A stretch of 64,000 nt of DNA, from positions 538,119,383-538,183,382 of the forward strand of contig NC_064621.1 of NCBI RefSeq assembly GCF_023898315.1. Reading direction: 5' to 3'. Every line of letters begins with the position of its first letter. The stretch's first letter is position 1. The stretch is from Schistocerca nitens. Its lineage: Eukaryota; Arthropoda; Insecta; Orthoptera; Acrididae. The translations under genes were made by a program, and so were the position numbers. Under the pieces are notes generated by a model. That model was not told where the DNA came from and did no database searches. It saw nothing but the letters and a program-made list of their open reading frames with translations. This document shows positions 44,161-54,542 of the stretch, piece after piece.

Positions 44161-45120
44161 AATAGAATGCAAATAATTTTAATTTTTTGCTTTAGTAGCT
44201 GTCTGTTCGGTTACGAAGTCTCGTAACGGTTGGCCCTGACTAGTATTATTACGCAATCTGACTGCATAGAACAACAAAGAATGAAATGGAAATTTTCATT
44301 AACACAATTAATTAATTAAGTCCCTAGCAACTATAAAACCTACGAAACCAAAGCACAAGTGTAACTGTTCTGTGTGTGGAAGTATGACTCAACGTACGCA
44401 TCTGGCACGGTTCTTCTTCAACAACACAAGATATTTTAAATATCATTTATACTGAATTAATTAAAGAAAATAGAAATACCATAATTACTCAAGAAAACCA
44501 GAATTACACTCTAATACAAGAACACAAGCCAGATGCTTTGTTGACTGAACCTGTAATGACGCATTATTCAGGACATTGAAATAATGAGAAAGAAAAGAAA
44601 AGTAGTTTGTTACCTTAATTTATATTGATGAAAAGCACTCTAGACATTACAATCTCTCCACACCGACTCGCTACTATCACATCTCAACAAGAACTTTTCA
44701 GTATCACATCTCAGCAAGCACTGCCTACTAGCTCATCTCAACAAACACTCCTCACTACGACATCTCAGCACTGACTACCACGAGTTCTCCCAAAGCACTG
44801 CTCACCACGAGTTCTCAATAATCACTGCCAGTGGAGGCGGCGGAACAATACTCTCTAGCGCGATTTCTGGCGCTGTGGCTCAGTGTAGCCACCTTTCAAG
44901 TATTCTAGTCAACATTGTCAAAAGCTTTCTCTAAGGCTACAAATGCTAGAAACGTAGGGTCGCCTTTCCTTAATCTATCTTCTAAGATAAGTCTTAGCGT
45001 CAGTATTGCCTCACGTGTTCACACATTTCTACGGAATCCAAACTGACCTTCCCCGAGGTCGGCTTCTACTAGTTTTTCCATTCGTCTGTAAAGAATTTGT
45101 GTTAGTATTTTGGAGGGCTA

Positions 45121-45769
45121 ATGGCTTTGAACGGCCCCAGTGGTTGCACGGTGTACACCAGTACAGAAGTTGCGGTCGCACTGCACTCCAAAGGGGTTGC
45201 AGAGCCGAAAGTGTTCTTGGAGGAGGGCTGAATTGTCCTGAGGGTGTCAGCATTGTTTAAGGTAGTCAAGGAGGTCGTTCTGTTGCACACAGACCTGCTC
45301 ATTGTCGTTTTCGACCGCGAAGTGTGGGTAAATGAACGGCCGAAAGGAATGGGTAGTTTCATTGACACACATTTATGCCACCACCTGAGGCCTGGGTCAG
45401 AAATGTTTTCCTCAGTCACACATAACACAGATGGGTGATTACAACGCTGGACTTTGTTGATCTGAACTCTATTGCAGAGGAATCAGTAGAAGGGATGAGA
45501 TGTGGGCAAAGAGCGGGGGTGGCGGGAAATGATACGACCTTCCCACTGTGCGATACGTCCACCGTAGCGTTTGGCAGAACTTTGGTGAAATTTGTTACCA
45601 GTGTGACAGCATTAACCCAACTTACGCCTTACATTAACTGAGCTCTGTCTTTTCCCGCTCATGTGCCCACACCTTGCTGTTTGTACTGTCGCCGAGCCCG
45701 AGGGCGATGTAGCAGGGCTCCATGCTTTTCCATCATTACAGAGGAAGATTGTGCACACCTTCGAACCTA
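45121..45769. other. Unassigned stretch
   Basis: The open frames 45006-45260 and 45428-45102 have no recognised domain. Confidence 0.5.
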
Positions 45770-46000
45770 ATTAGAACTTCTACGTCCCAATATGTGAAAG
45801 TTTCAAAAAAACAATCATTTAATTGTGTTGCGTAGTGTATATCTAACTCCTTCCGGAAGTCAAGAAAAAGTGAATCAACCTTGGTGCCGCTGCGCTGTCT
45901 ACTGCCTTCTGGGTTTGTGAACGAATACGGTGGACTGCGTTTCAAAGGATCTCCGTTTGCTGAATCCATGCTGATTTGTACGGAGGACATGTTCGGCCTC
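45770..46000 (-). pseudogene. LINE reverse transcriptase fragment (CR1/Jockey-like)
   Basis: The minus strand reads RTNQHGFSKRRSFETQSTVF at about 45980-45915, then, in another frame, KVDSLFLDFRKELD at about 45885-45845. These match the QHGF.K..S..TQ and D..FLDF.KAFD blocks (motif A) of RT, with one frameshift. It is cut by the family C element at 46003. Confidence 0.55.
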
Positions 46001-46002
46001 TA

Positions 46003-47228
46003 CACTGAAGCTCAAAAGAAAGTGATATAGACATGTGCGTTCAAATACACAGAGATACGTCAGCAGGCAGTTTACAGCGCTGCGGTCGGCAACAACTATA
46101 TAAGTCAACAAATGTCTGGAGCAGTTGTTAGATAGGCTACTGCTGCTACAATGGCAGGTTAGCAAGATTTAAGTGAGTTTCAACATGGTGTTATAGTCGG
46201 CGCAAGAGCGATAGGACGCAGTATCTCCGAGGTATCGATGAAATGGGGATTTTCCCGCACGATCATTTCACCCGTGTACCGTGAACATCAGGAATCAGGT
46301 AAAACATCAAATCTCCAACATCGCTGCAACTGGAAAAAATCCTGCAAGAATGGGACCCACGACGATTGCAGAGAATCTTTCAACGTGACCGAAGTTCAGT
46401 CTTTCCGCAAATTGCTGCAGATTTCAATGCTGGGCCATCAACAGGTGTCAGCATGTGAACCATTCCACGAAACATCTTCGACAGGAGCTTTTGGATCCGA
46501 ATGCCCACTCTTGAGCCGGCCGAAGTGGCCGTGCGGTTAAAGGCGCTGCAGTCTGGAACCGCAAGACCGCTACGGTCGCAGGTTCGAATCCTGCCTCGGG
46601 CATGGATGTTTGTGATGTCCTTAGGTTAGTTAGGTTTAACTAGTTCTAAGTTCTAGGGGACTAATGACCTCAGCAGTTGAGTCCCATAGTGCTCAGAGCC
46701 ATTTTGCCCACTCTTGTACCCTTGATGACTACACGACACCAAGCTTTGCCCGTCACCTGGGCCCATGAACACCGATATTCGACTGTTGATGAATGGAAAC
46801 ATGTCGCCTGGTCGGACGAGTCTCGTTTCAAATTGTATCGAGTGGATGGGCGTGTATGGGTGTGGAGACCCATGGATCCTCCATGTCAGCAGGGGACCGT
46901 TCAAAGCTGGTGGAGGCTCTGAAATGGTGTGGGGCCTGTGCAGTTGCAGTGATATGGAATGGTTAATGCCTCTAGAAAGGACTCTGGCATGTGACACGTA
47001 CGTGATCATCCTGTCTGATCATCTGCATCCTTCCATGTCCATAGTGCATTCCGAAGGACTTGAGCAATTCCAGCATAACAATTCGACATCCCACACTTCC
47101 AGAATTGCTGCAGAACGGCTCCAGGAACACTCTCCTGAGTTTAAACACTTCTTCTGGCCACCAAACTTACCAGTCATGAATATTATTGAGCATATCTGTG
47201 ATGTCTTGTAAGAGATCTCCACCCCTAG
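46003..47228 (+). mobile_element. Tc1-like family C element, 3'-truncated, split by SINE
   Basis: It starts cactgaagctcaaaagaaag after TA (46001-46002). The plus-strand reading begins near 46150 (MAG, stop, DLSEFQHGVIVGARAIGRSI) and includes VAWSDESRFKLYRVDGRVWV after the SINE. The second catalytic region is altered: FQHNNSTSHTS stands where QDNAP.H is expected, so the catalytic aspartate is lost. It ends after MNIIEHICDVL at about 47210. It is inactive. Confidence 0.82.
46514..46704 (+). mobile_element. SINE ('ttaaaggcgctgcag' subfamily) inside family C transposase
   Basis: It differs from 6340-6536 by a single C/T in the body, apart from a shorter tail (agccatttt). The duplication tgcccactcttg is at 46502-46513 and 46705-46716. 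Confidence 0.93.
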
Positions 47229-47234
47229 TACACT

Positions 47235-47430
47235 AAACTGGTTCAAATGGCTCAGCACTATGGGACTTAACATCTGAGGTCATCAGTCCCCTAGAACTTA
47301 GAACTACTTAAACCTAACTAACCTAAAGACATCACACACATCCATACCCGAGGCAGGATTCGAACCTGCGACCGTAGCAGCAGCGCGGTTTCGGACTGAT
47401 GCACCTAGAACCGCCCGGCCACAACGGCCG
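47235..47430 (-). mobile_element. SINE (type I head) at the end of family C
   Basis: Complete head and body, with a small gap in the tail (ctcagcac for ctctgagcac). The flanks gtacact and gtacgct suggest a short degenerate duplication. Confidence 0.85.
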
Positions 47431-49338
47431 GCGTACGCTTACTGATTAATGGTTAATCCTGTAGGATTCATGGTGTCAGTTTCCTCCGACAACACCTCAG
47501 ATATTAGTCGAGTCCACGCCACGTAGGGTTGCGGAAGTTCTGCGTGTCAGCATGGGCCCTGCATGATATTATGCAGGTGTACCAATTTATTTATCTCTTT
47601 GGTGTATAACCGTCAGCACACGCGAGGTTTAAATGTGTTCCAGTGAGTGTAATTGGGATTCGTTCTGTAGAAGGAGTCACTATGAATTCTAAAGCCTGCA
47701 GTTAAATTTGTCCTCTTCTGTTGAATAATTAAAATAGCACATTATTCGAAAATTTTCAACTTGCAGTATTCTGTCCTCGAGTCTGGTTGTCCTTTGCCCA
47801 AACACGTTTCAAACAGGGTTTCTCAGCATCCCCACATTTTCATTTCTGACAATAAGAAACATGAAGAAGGTAGCAAATGAATATAAAGCGATTTATAGTA
47901 TGTTATACAATCCATTTTTCAAAGCGACTTATAGCCGAACCGGATATCGCCACAAGTCATTTAAATGGATGCAAGTATTTATACTTGTAACTAATTATTT
48001 AGTCTTTGGTCAATATAATTCGTGGATAACAAACAGTGGGACTAATCTAAGAGATAGCACTTTTTATTTCGCTTTAAAATCTAAAGTAAAACCAATGAAA
48101 TTCGTTATTTCGTATTCCACTTGCAATATCGTAATAAGAACTGTAAGATCTCATAATGAAGATAGTATAGTGTTTAATCAAAGAATATATCTATATCTAC
48201 TATAAAACGGAGAGGACTACATAAGAAGAAAATAGACTGTTAACATGAGTTACGATCCTACGCCTTGCTGAGAAAAACACTGACGGATTTTTTCAGAGAG
48301 GCCGGTTTGTTAATTTGTAAGTGGGCCTTTTGTTGTATATGAGCTTTCATAAAGCAGCTTTCCTCTACTCTCTTCTTGTTCCTTTGTCTGGGCACCACGC
48401 CAAGTTATACAGGATGAAGCAAAGTATGTGTTTTTATTAAAAGTGTTGAGCGTAACAGGTTTTTACGTAACAGAAGGAGAAATGCGTTTATATCACTTGT
48501 CTAAATTCCTACCTCAGTTAAATCTTAAACCTAAAGTGGCAGCTAACTCTAATAATTTAATATAAAATGTTAGTCGCAGTAAAGTCAAATATTGTCGAAA
48601 AATGTTTCCGTAACTTGAGTTTTTCCCTTGCGTAATCATAAAAGTTGTATTTCTGATGTTAAGGAACGATACTTATTGTCTCGTTCCAAGTCAAACAGAA
48701 GCGAAATTATTCCTGTTGCAAATTTGATTACTAGGGAAATATTATTTACGTTAGTGAACCAGGCAGTCGTGTGACCGTTGAGATTATTCTGGTGCTAAAT
48801 TCTTTCACTGTCTTCACTGTTGTAAATTTTTTCCGCGTCTCGGCTTTATTGCGTCATTGCAGCTATAAATAGCAACTCGGAGAAGCATTCAGCAGAGGAA
48901 CGGCAACTGTGGCTACCGCCGCAACTCGTAATCCTTTAACTGCCCACTGTTTTTACTCGTAAAAAGTTGCGCAAAGCAAAGTTTGCGACTGCTGAATGGA
49001 AGAATTTGCGGACGCTGAAATCACAGATCTGTGCGGATAATTCGGGCTGCTTTGTAAACTTCATGCGGCAATAAAGCATTGCGAAAAAAATGTTCGGCGA
49101 CTCTCAAAGAGCGAGAGACAACAAAAAACATTCCCTGTTCCTGTTATCACCGCAGTATAAAGGAAATCCTCAGAATTCGTGACTTTGTTAATATCGCTGT
49201 GGGAATAACTGATGCAGAAACAATTACGTTTCGTATTGCCTGGCTCCAAGAGTATGAAAAAGTTGGTCAGGTTTTGACTATAACAATGGAATTAACGGAA
49301 ATTACTTTCTTTCAGTTTGTAAAATGAGCCTGTAATAC
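47431..49338. other. Long unassigned AT-rich stretch
   Basis: The largest frame (47861-48205, plus, 114 codons) is AT-rich and lysine/tyrosine-rich without a domain. I see no transposon ends. A stem-loop-rich spot near 48850-48960 shows nothing definable. This is one of the two longest stretches I could not assign. Confidence 0.5.
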
Positions 49339-49580
49339 TTCCCAACCTCTCGATTAGCCGAGCGCGTTAAGACGGCACTTCCAAGAGACGGGAGTCGAGC
49401 CCCAACCTGATCGAATCCACCCCACGGAATAACGACGAAGGTCGGTGAGCCGGCCAATCTGGATGTGGCTTTTAGCCGGTTTCACACATCCCTCTATGAA
49501 AAGGCAGGCTGATGCCCAAGTCCCTTCTCAGATTCACGGCAGGAAAACATTTAGAAACCCTTCTCACTCTTGCAAATAGA
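49339..49580 (+). mobile_element. SINE of a fourth family (tRNA-like head)
   Basis: The head is gattagccgagcgcgttaag. The degenerate B box is gggagtcgagccccaacc. The body is gccggccaatctggatgtgg with cacatccctc, then aaaacatttagaaacccttctcac. It has decayed, and no flanking duplication was found. Confidence 0.65.
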
Positions 49581-50048
49581 TTTTTTATCTACATGCAGAC
49601 AGACGAAGTACATTTTCGGGGGGAGGGAGGAGGGGAGGGGGATGAATAGGAGACCGATGAGTTCAGTTGTTTAGTCTATTTAAACCCATAATCAGCAGTA
49701 GTCTAATATATTCTAAACTTAGCAAATGCACTCCTACACACATCGCCGGACAAGTACTCCTAGAAAACAGAATATTGTGAGAAACTCTTAGCCACAGGCT
49801 GGGCAACTGTTTCAAAAGGTCAGTCTAACATTCTGCAGAATATTCTGCTTTCTTGAAACTTCCTGACAGATAAGTTGTTCCAAAATGATCTTTACAACTT
49901 TAATCACGTATTTCAGACACGGGGATAGATATAAAGGTGCGGTTCGTGGTATAATGTTCACAAACTCTTGAGGTTTTAATAGCATTTTAACAGACGTCAA
50001 TATGTGCGCTATCTGTAGCATGTGAGATATCTATGCAATACTCCTGTT
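49581..50048. other. Unassigned; includes a GGGGGAGG purine tract
   Basis: A short G-rich tract lies at about 49618-49645. Nothing else is recognisable. Confidence 0.5.
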
Positions 50049-50520
50049 AACATCGAGTATAGATTTAAGTGTCAGGATGTCGTTTCTGAGAATTTTGTAT
50101 GGAGTGTAGCCATGTATGGAAGTGAAACATGACGATGAATAGTTCGGACAAGAAGAGAATAGAAGCTTTTGAAATGTGATGCTACAGAAGAATGCTGAAG
50201 ATTAGGTGGGTAGATCACATAACTAATGAGGAGGTATTGAATAGAATTGGGGAGAAGATAAGTTTGTGGCACAACTTGACTAGAAGAAGGGAACGGTTGG
50301 TAGGACATGTTCTGAGGCATCAAGGGATCACCAATTTAGTATTGGGGGGCAGCATAGAGGGTAAAAATCGTAGAGGAAGACCAAGAGATGAATACACTAA
50401 GCAGACTCAGAAGGATGTAGGCTGCAGTACGTACTGGGAGATGAAGCAGCTTGCACAGGATAGAGTAGCATACAGAGCTGCATCAAACCAGTCTCTGGAC
50501 TGAAGACCACAGCAACAAAC
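50049..50520 (+). mobile_element. RTE LINE 3' fragment
   Basis: The plus strand reads MLKIRWVDHITNEEVLNRIG, then RRRERLVGHVLRHQGI, EGKNRRGRPRDEYTK and AQDRVAYRAASNQSLD. The 3' terminus is ctgaagaccacagcaacaa. It is the same family as 41552-45120 and is 5'-truncated. Confidence 0.85.
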
Positions 50521-51361
50521 TCCCGTTCCTCCCATTTCGGGCCTACAGTGTCCTCATTATTATGCGCAATTACTGATTGCTACTTTAATGCGAGCTCCCA
50601 GTTCCTGGAGGTTCCGCCAGTTCAGGGATCTGGAAACGTATCGTCCAAAGCCTTCCTGACGATCGAGGCCCAGTGACGACCTGCACCATCCTGCTGCAGC
50701 AAGTTGTCAGGGTGCAGTTCTTCGACCTATTGTAAGGAAAACTGTCCCACCGTGCCCAGATGAACGGTCGAGGTTATTTACGACTCCGCAAAGAAATCCG
50801 GTCGCACCATACTGCCATGAAGCAGCCCACACCACCTGCTTACCTTTAGACTGTTGCACACAATTTCCATGCTAAAGTGGGTGGTCTTAGAGCCTCATAT
50901 GCTCACAAGGTGTCGGTTTCTCTTCCTGTACACACGAAACCAAGCTTCGTACATGAACATAACCCATTTTTTAGATTGTCTGGGTCATCGTCGATGCGAC
51001 TCAGAATCTCAGCTGCAAATGCTTTACGCTTTGGCCTGTCATCACTTTGAAGCGCGTCCAGCAGCTGGACCTTGTCGGCGTGAAGGTTCAGCCTCTTCTG
51101 CTACACCCTGTGCACCTTGGCTGGTGGTGGCTGCAGCTACCGAGATGCTGCACGGACTGATTGGATTGGGCTCTGGATATGCGCCCGTGTCACTCGTTCT
51201 GCATCTGCGCCACTCGTGCTCTGTCGTCCAGAACTCGTCCTCTTCATCACATTCCGTATTGACTGATTGTCCGACTTCTTGGTGGTGTGCTTCCGTAACG
51301 TCTCCGGAAGTTTCGCCGTTCATAGTGCCAGATCTGGACTCTGCGAATCATTTCACACACT
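50521..51361. other. Unassigned stretch, perhaps a decayed transposon
   Basis: The open frame 50854-51363 (169 codons) has a proline/serine-rich reading without a domain. Phrases near 50590-50830 look like degenerate Tc1/mariner coding on the minus strand, but I could not place a catalytic motif. Confidence 0.35.
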
Positions 51362-51560
51362 AAATGGTTCAAATGGCTCTGAGCACTATGGAACTTAACA
51401 TCTGAGGTCATCAGTCCCGTAGAACTTAGAACTACTTAAACCTAACTAACCTAAGGACATCACACACATCCATGCTCCAGGCAGGATTCGAACCTGCAAC
51501 CGTAGCGGTCACGCGGTTCCAGACTGTAGCGCCTAGAACCGCTCCGCCACCCCGGCCGGC
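51362..51560 (-). mobile_element. SINE (type I head)
   Basis: Complete, with head, B box (ggttcgaatcctgcc) and tail on the minus strand. The target duplication is not clear. Confidence 0.9.
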
Positions 51561-51882
51561 TCTACTGAGGAGTGGCCATTTCTTTGTTAATAAGTAACCT
51601 CCAGGAACAAAGCTTTAGGTGGGTGTGGACATTATGTCGCAAACCGCACCTTCATACCTATCCCCTTTTCTGAAATGTACATTATCAAATTTATGAAGAT
51701 CTTTTCGGAACGCACTGTTTGCACTGTAACTCGAACCGAACCCTGCAACTTTCATTTCGTGGGCAAATTTAACAAACAGTTGGGACCAGTAACAAAATAC
51801 TAAAATCTTCCAAATGCTGCCTTGTGATAAGTCTGATACTTTCGGACGAAAAATTTCCTCAAGGTTTCCACATCTCCCGCAG

Positions 51883-52074
51883 GGTGTGGCCGAGCGGTTC
51901 TAGGCGCTTCAGTCTGGAACCGCGTGACCGCTACGGTCGCAGGTACGAATCCTGCCTCGGGCATGGATGTGTGTGATGTCCTTAGGTTAGTTAGGTTTAA
52001 GTAGTTCCAAGTTCTAGGGGACTGATGACCACAGATGTTAAGTCCCATAGTGCTCAGAGCCATTTGAACCATTT
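51883..52074 (+). mobile_element. SINE (type I head)
   Basis: The head (tggccgagcggttctagg), a changed B box (ggtacgaatcctgcc) and the full tail are present. The flanks gtttccacat and gtttcaacat look like a target duplication with one change. Confidence 0.9.
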
Positions 52075-52228
52075 TTGTTTCAACATTAGCGCGTACAGAA
52101 AATACCTTGGACCATACTGCTGTATGCATTGCAGGTAACAGATATTATTGGACCAATTAAGAAGCGTCTACAGGAAACAGAAGGGGAGTTTCTTCGTCCT
52201 TGTCTTCAAAAGACAAAAATTGATCATA

Positions 52229-53628
52229 TACTACTGGCCATTGAAATTGATACACCAAGAGGAAATGCATATGATAAACGGGTATTCATTGGACAAATAT
52301 ATTATACTAGAACTGACATGTGATTACATTTTCACGCCACTTGTGTGCATAGATCCTGAGAAATCATTACCCAGACCAACCACCTCTGGCCGTAATAATC
52401 GCCTTCATAAGCCTGGGCATTAGGTCAAACAGAGCATGGATGGCGTGTACAGGTACAGCTGCCCATGCAGCTTCAACACGATACCACAGTTCATCAAGAG
52501 TAGTGACTGGCGTATTGTGACGATCCAGTTCCTCGGCCACCATTGACCAGACGTCTTCAATTGGTGAGAGATCTGGAGAATGTGCTGGCCAGGGCAGCAG
52601 TCGTACATTTTCTGTATCCAGAAAGGCCCATACAGGACCTACAACATGCGATCGGGCATTATCCTGCTGAAATGTTGGGTTTCGCAGGGATCGAATGAAG
52701 GGTAGAGATACGGGTCGTAACACATCTGAAATGAAAAGTCCACTGTTCAAAGTGCCGTCAATGCGTACAGAAGGTGACCGATACGTGTAACCAATGGTTA
52801 GCCATACCGGGTGATACGCCATTATGGCGATGACGAATACACGCTTCCAATGTGCGTTCACCGCGATGTCGCCAAACACGGATGAGATCATCATGATGCT
52901 GTAAACAGAACCTGGATTCATCCGAAAAAATGACGTTTTGCCATTCGTGCACCCAGGTTCGTCGTTGAGTACACCAACGCAGGCGCTCCTGTCTGTGATG
53001 CAGCGTCAACGGTAACCGCAACCATGGTCTCCGAGCTTACAGTCCATGCTGCTGCAAACGTCGTCGAACTGTTCGCGCAGATCGTTGTTGTCTTGCTAAC
53101 GTCCCCATCTGATGACTCACGGATCGAGACGTGGCTGCACGATCCGTTACAGCCATGCGGATAAGATGCCCGTCAATTCGACTGCTAGTGATGCGAGGCC
53201 GTTGGTATCCAGCACGGCGTTCCGTATTACCCTCCTGAACCCACCGATTCCATATTCTGCTATCAGTCATTGGATCTCGACCAACGCTAGCAGCAATGTC
53301 GCGATACGATAAACCGCAATCGCGATAGGCTACAATCCGACCTTTATCAAAATCGGAAACGTGATGGTACGCATTTCTCCTCCTTACACGAGGTATCAAA
53401 ACAACGTTTCACCAGGCAACGCCAGTCAACTGCTGATTGTGTATGAGAAATCGGTTGGAAACTTTCCTCATGTCAGCACGTTGTAGATGTCGCCACCGGC
53501 GCCAACGTTGTGTGACTGCTCTGAAAAGCTAATCATTTGCATATCACAGCATCTTCTTCCTGTCGGTTAAATTTCGCGTTTGTAGCACCATTACCTTCGT
53601 GGTGTAGCAATCTTAATAGCCAGGAGTG
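52229..53628 (-). mobile_element. Tc1-like family B element, full length (1.4 kb)
   Basis: The ends are tactactggccattgaaatt (left) and, on the minus strand, cactcctggctattaagatt (right), flanked by TA (52227-52228 and 53629-53630). It carries a disabled transposase. It is the reference for the family B copies at 22668 and 54543. Confidence 0.93.
52367..53396 (-). pseudogene. Family B Tc1-like transposase: start lost, stop and 7-bp deletion
   Basis: The expected start is ATA (53396-53394) instead of ATG, followed by PRVRRRNAYHHVSDFDKGR. An N-terminal helix-turn-helix region leads to HGL and a stop where HGLSPRRPW is expected (about 53040). The first catalytic D is in NVIFSDESRFCL. A frame change after GVSPG at about 52810 stems from a 7-bp deletion relative to 24671-24710. 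The rest reads FQQDNARSHVVGP and SPDLSPIEDVW, with 34 residues between D and E, and ends in TARGGWSG. Three separate defects. Confidence 0.92.
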
Positions 53629-53630
53629 TA

Positions 53631-53854
53631 TAAATAAAGAAAATGACCGACAACTGCTACAAATGGAATGGACCTTACTAATATCCTTCAAGTGAATCTA
53701 TTACAGTAGTATGGTTTTTTATGGTAATAATTTTCCACGGGACTCCACAGGTATGCTTTGGTCGATAAGTTCCTGGTAAGATCCCAAGAGAGGATTTTAT
53801 GGGAGAAGCTTATCTCCATTTGCCCCAGACAACAGCAAACAATTAACATCGAAT
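53631..53854. other. Unassigned spacer
   Basis: No feature seen. Confidence 0.5.
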
Positions 53855-53865
53855 ACACCCTCCGT

Positions 53866-54088
53866 GCCGTGCGGGGTAGCTACCCTGTCTGAGCCGCCAT
53901 TTCACAGTCTGTGCGGCTCTCCCCGTCGGAGGTTCGAATCCTCCCTCGGGCATGGGTGTGTGTGTGTGTGTGTGTGTGTGTGTTGTCCTTATCATAAGTT
54001 AGCTTATGTTAGATTAAGTAGAGCGTAAGTTTTGGGACCGATGGCCACTGCAGTTTGGTCCCATAAGACCTTACCACAAATTGCCAAA
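53866..54088 (+). mobile_element. SINE, third family, with internal (TG)n
   Basis: It has a head (gcggggtagctaccctgtct), B box (ggaggttcgaatcctccc), an internal run of about 15 TG at 53956-53982, a body, and the tail gtcccataagaccttacca. The flanks acaccctccgt (53855-53865) and acaccttccgt (54089-54099) form the duplication with one change. Confidence 0.9.
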
Positions 54089-54542
54089 ACACCTTCCGTC
54101 TAAAAAGTTTCGAGGCTGATTTCATCGCTGGCGTATAAGAGATGTCAGCGAAGTAACCGTAGCGACAGCTTGAATTAACGACTCTAAACAATAGATGTGC
54201 ATTTGACCAGTCAGTTGTCAGCAGGCATTTTTACGTATTGGCAACGTTGTGTCAGTAATCACAGTGGAACAATATCTCTAAATCAAGTGTTCAAGACATT
54301 GTCCAGAACGTTCTGAAGAAGAGACAAGTGTTTGCAAAGCTTTTCTCGCGCACCTTTACTTCCGAAGAAAAACAACAATGGGTGGACGCCTGCCGCGACT
54401 TGACTGAAATCCAAAACGTGGGTCAGTTCCTTTATGGTAAAAATCATCGCGGGTGACGAGATTTGGTGTTATGAGTACGATACTACCGCAAAACGACTAA
54501 GTGCAAGAAATTCAAATGAAGGGACAACACTTTGGCGAAATA

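Larger units (their letters stand above)
42601..44898. mobile_element. 2,298-bp foldback element with ~1-kb inverted arms, TG...CA ends and 4-bp target duplication
   Basis: The left arm 42601-43607 (1,007 bp) and the right arm 43793-44898 (1,106 bp) are reverse complements at near identity. They differ by one 99-bp unit missing from the left arm and by a few substitutions. The ends read tgaaaggtgg and ccacctttca. The 4-mer agta is at 42597-42600 and 44899-44902. Removing the element rejoins the LINE frame from DNVDWNT to LFEILKVAG. The outer ~250 bp of each arm contain degenerate ~35-bp repeats (gagatgtsgtagtgagcagtg-like). The inner arms carry outward-directed coding sequence. The superfamily is not recognised. 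Confidence 0.93.
41552..45120 (-). mobile_element. RTE-clade LINE (3' part), split by the foldback element
   Basis: The 3' end with a GTT-rich tail is at 41552-41575. 42281-41577 reads the C-terminal region: NKSKTGIMEC, FCYLGSKVTDDGQS, AFEKWCYSRMLKIRWIDHV, RRGRPR and AWRASSNQSLY. 42668-42294 reads the palm with GNGVIQGCSLSPMLFNLYTE and the catalytic LRYADNVVIL, where the usual DD is DN. After the 2.3-kb insertion, 45095-44903 continues upstream coding (LAFVALEKAFDNVDWNT). It is 5'-truncated near 45120. A stop and frame changes separate the segments, so it is inactive. Confidence 0.9.
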
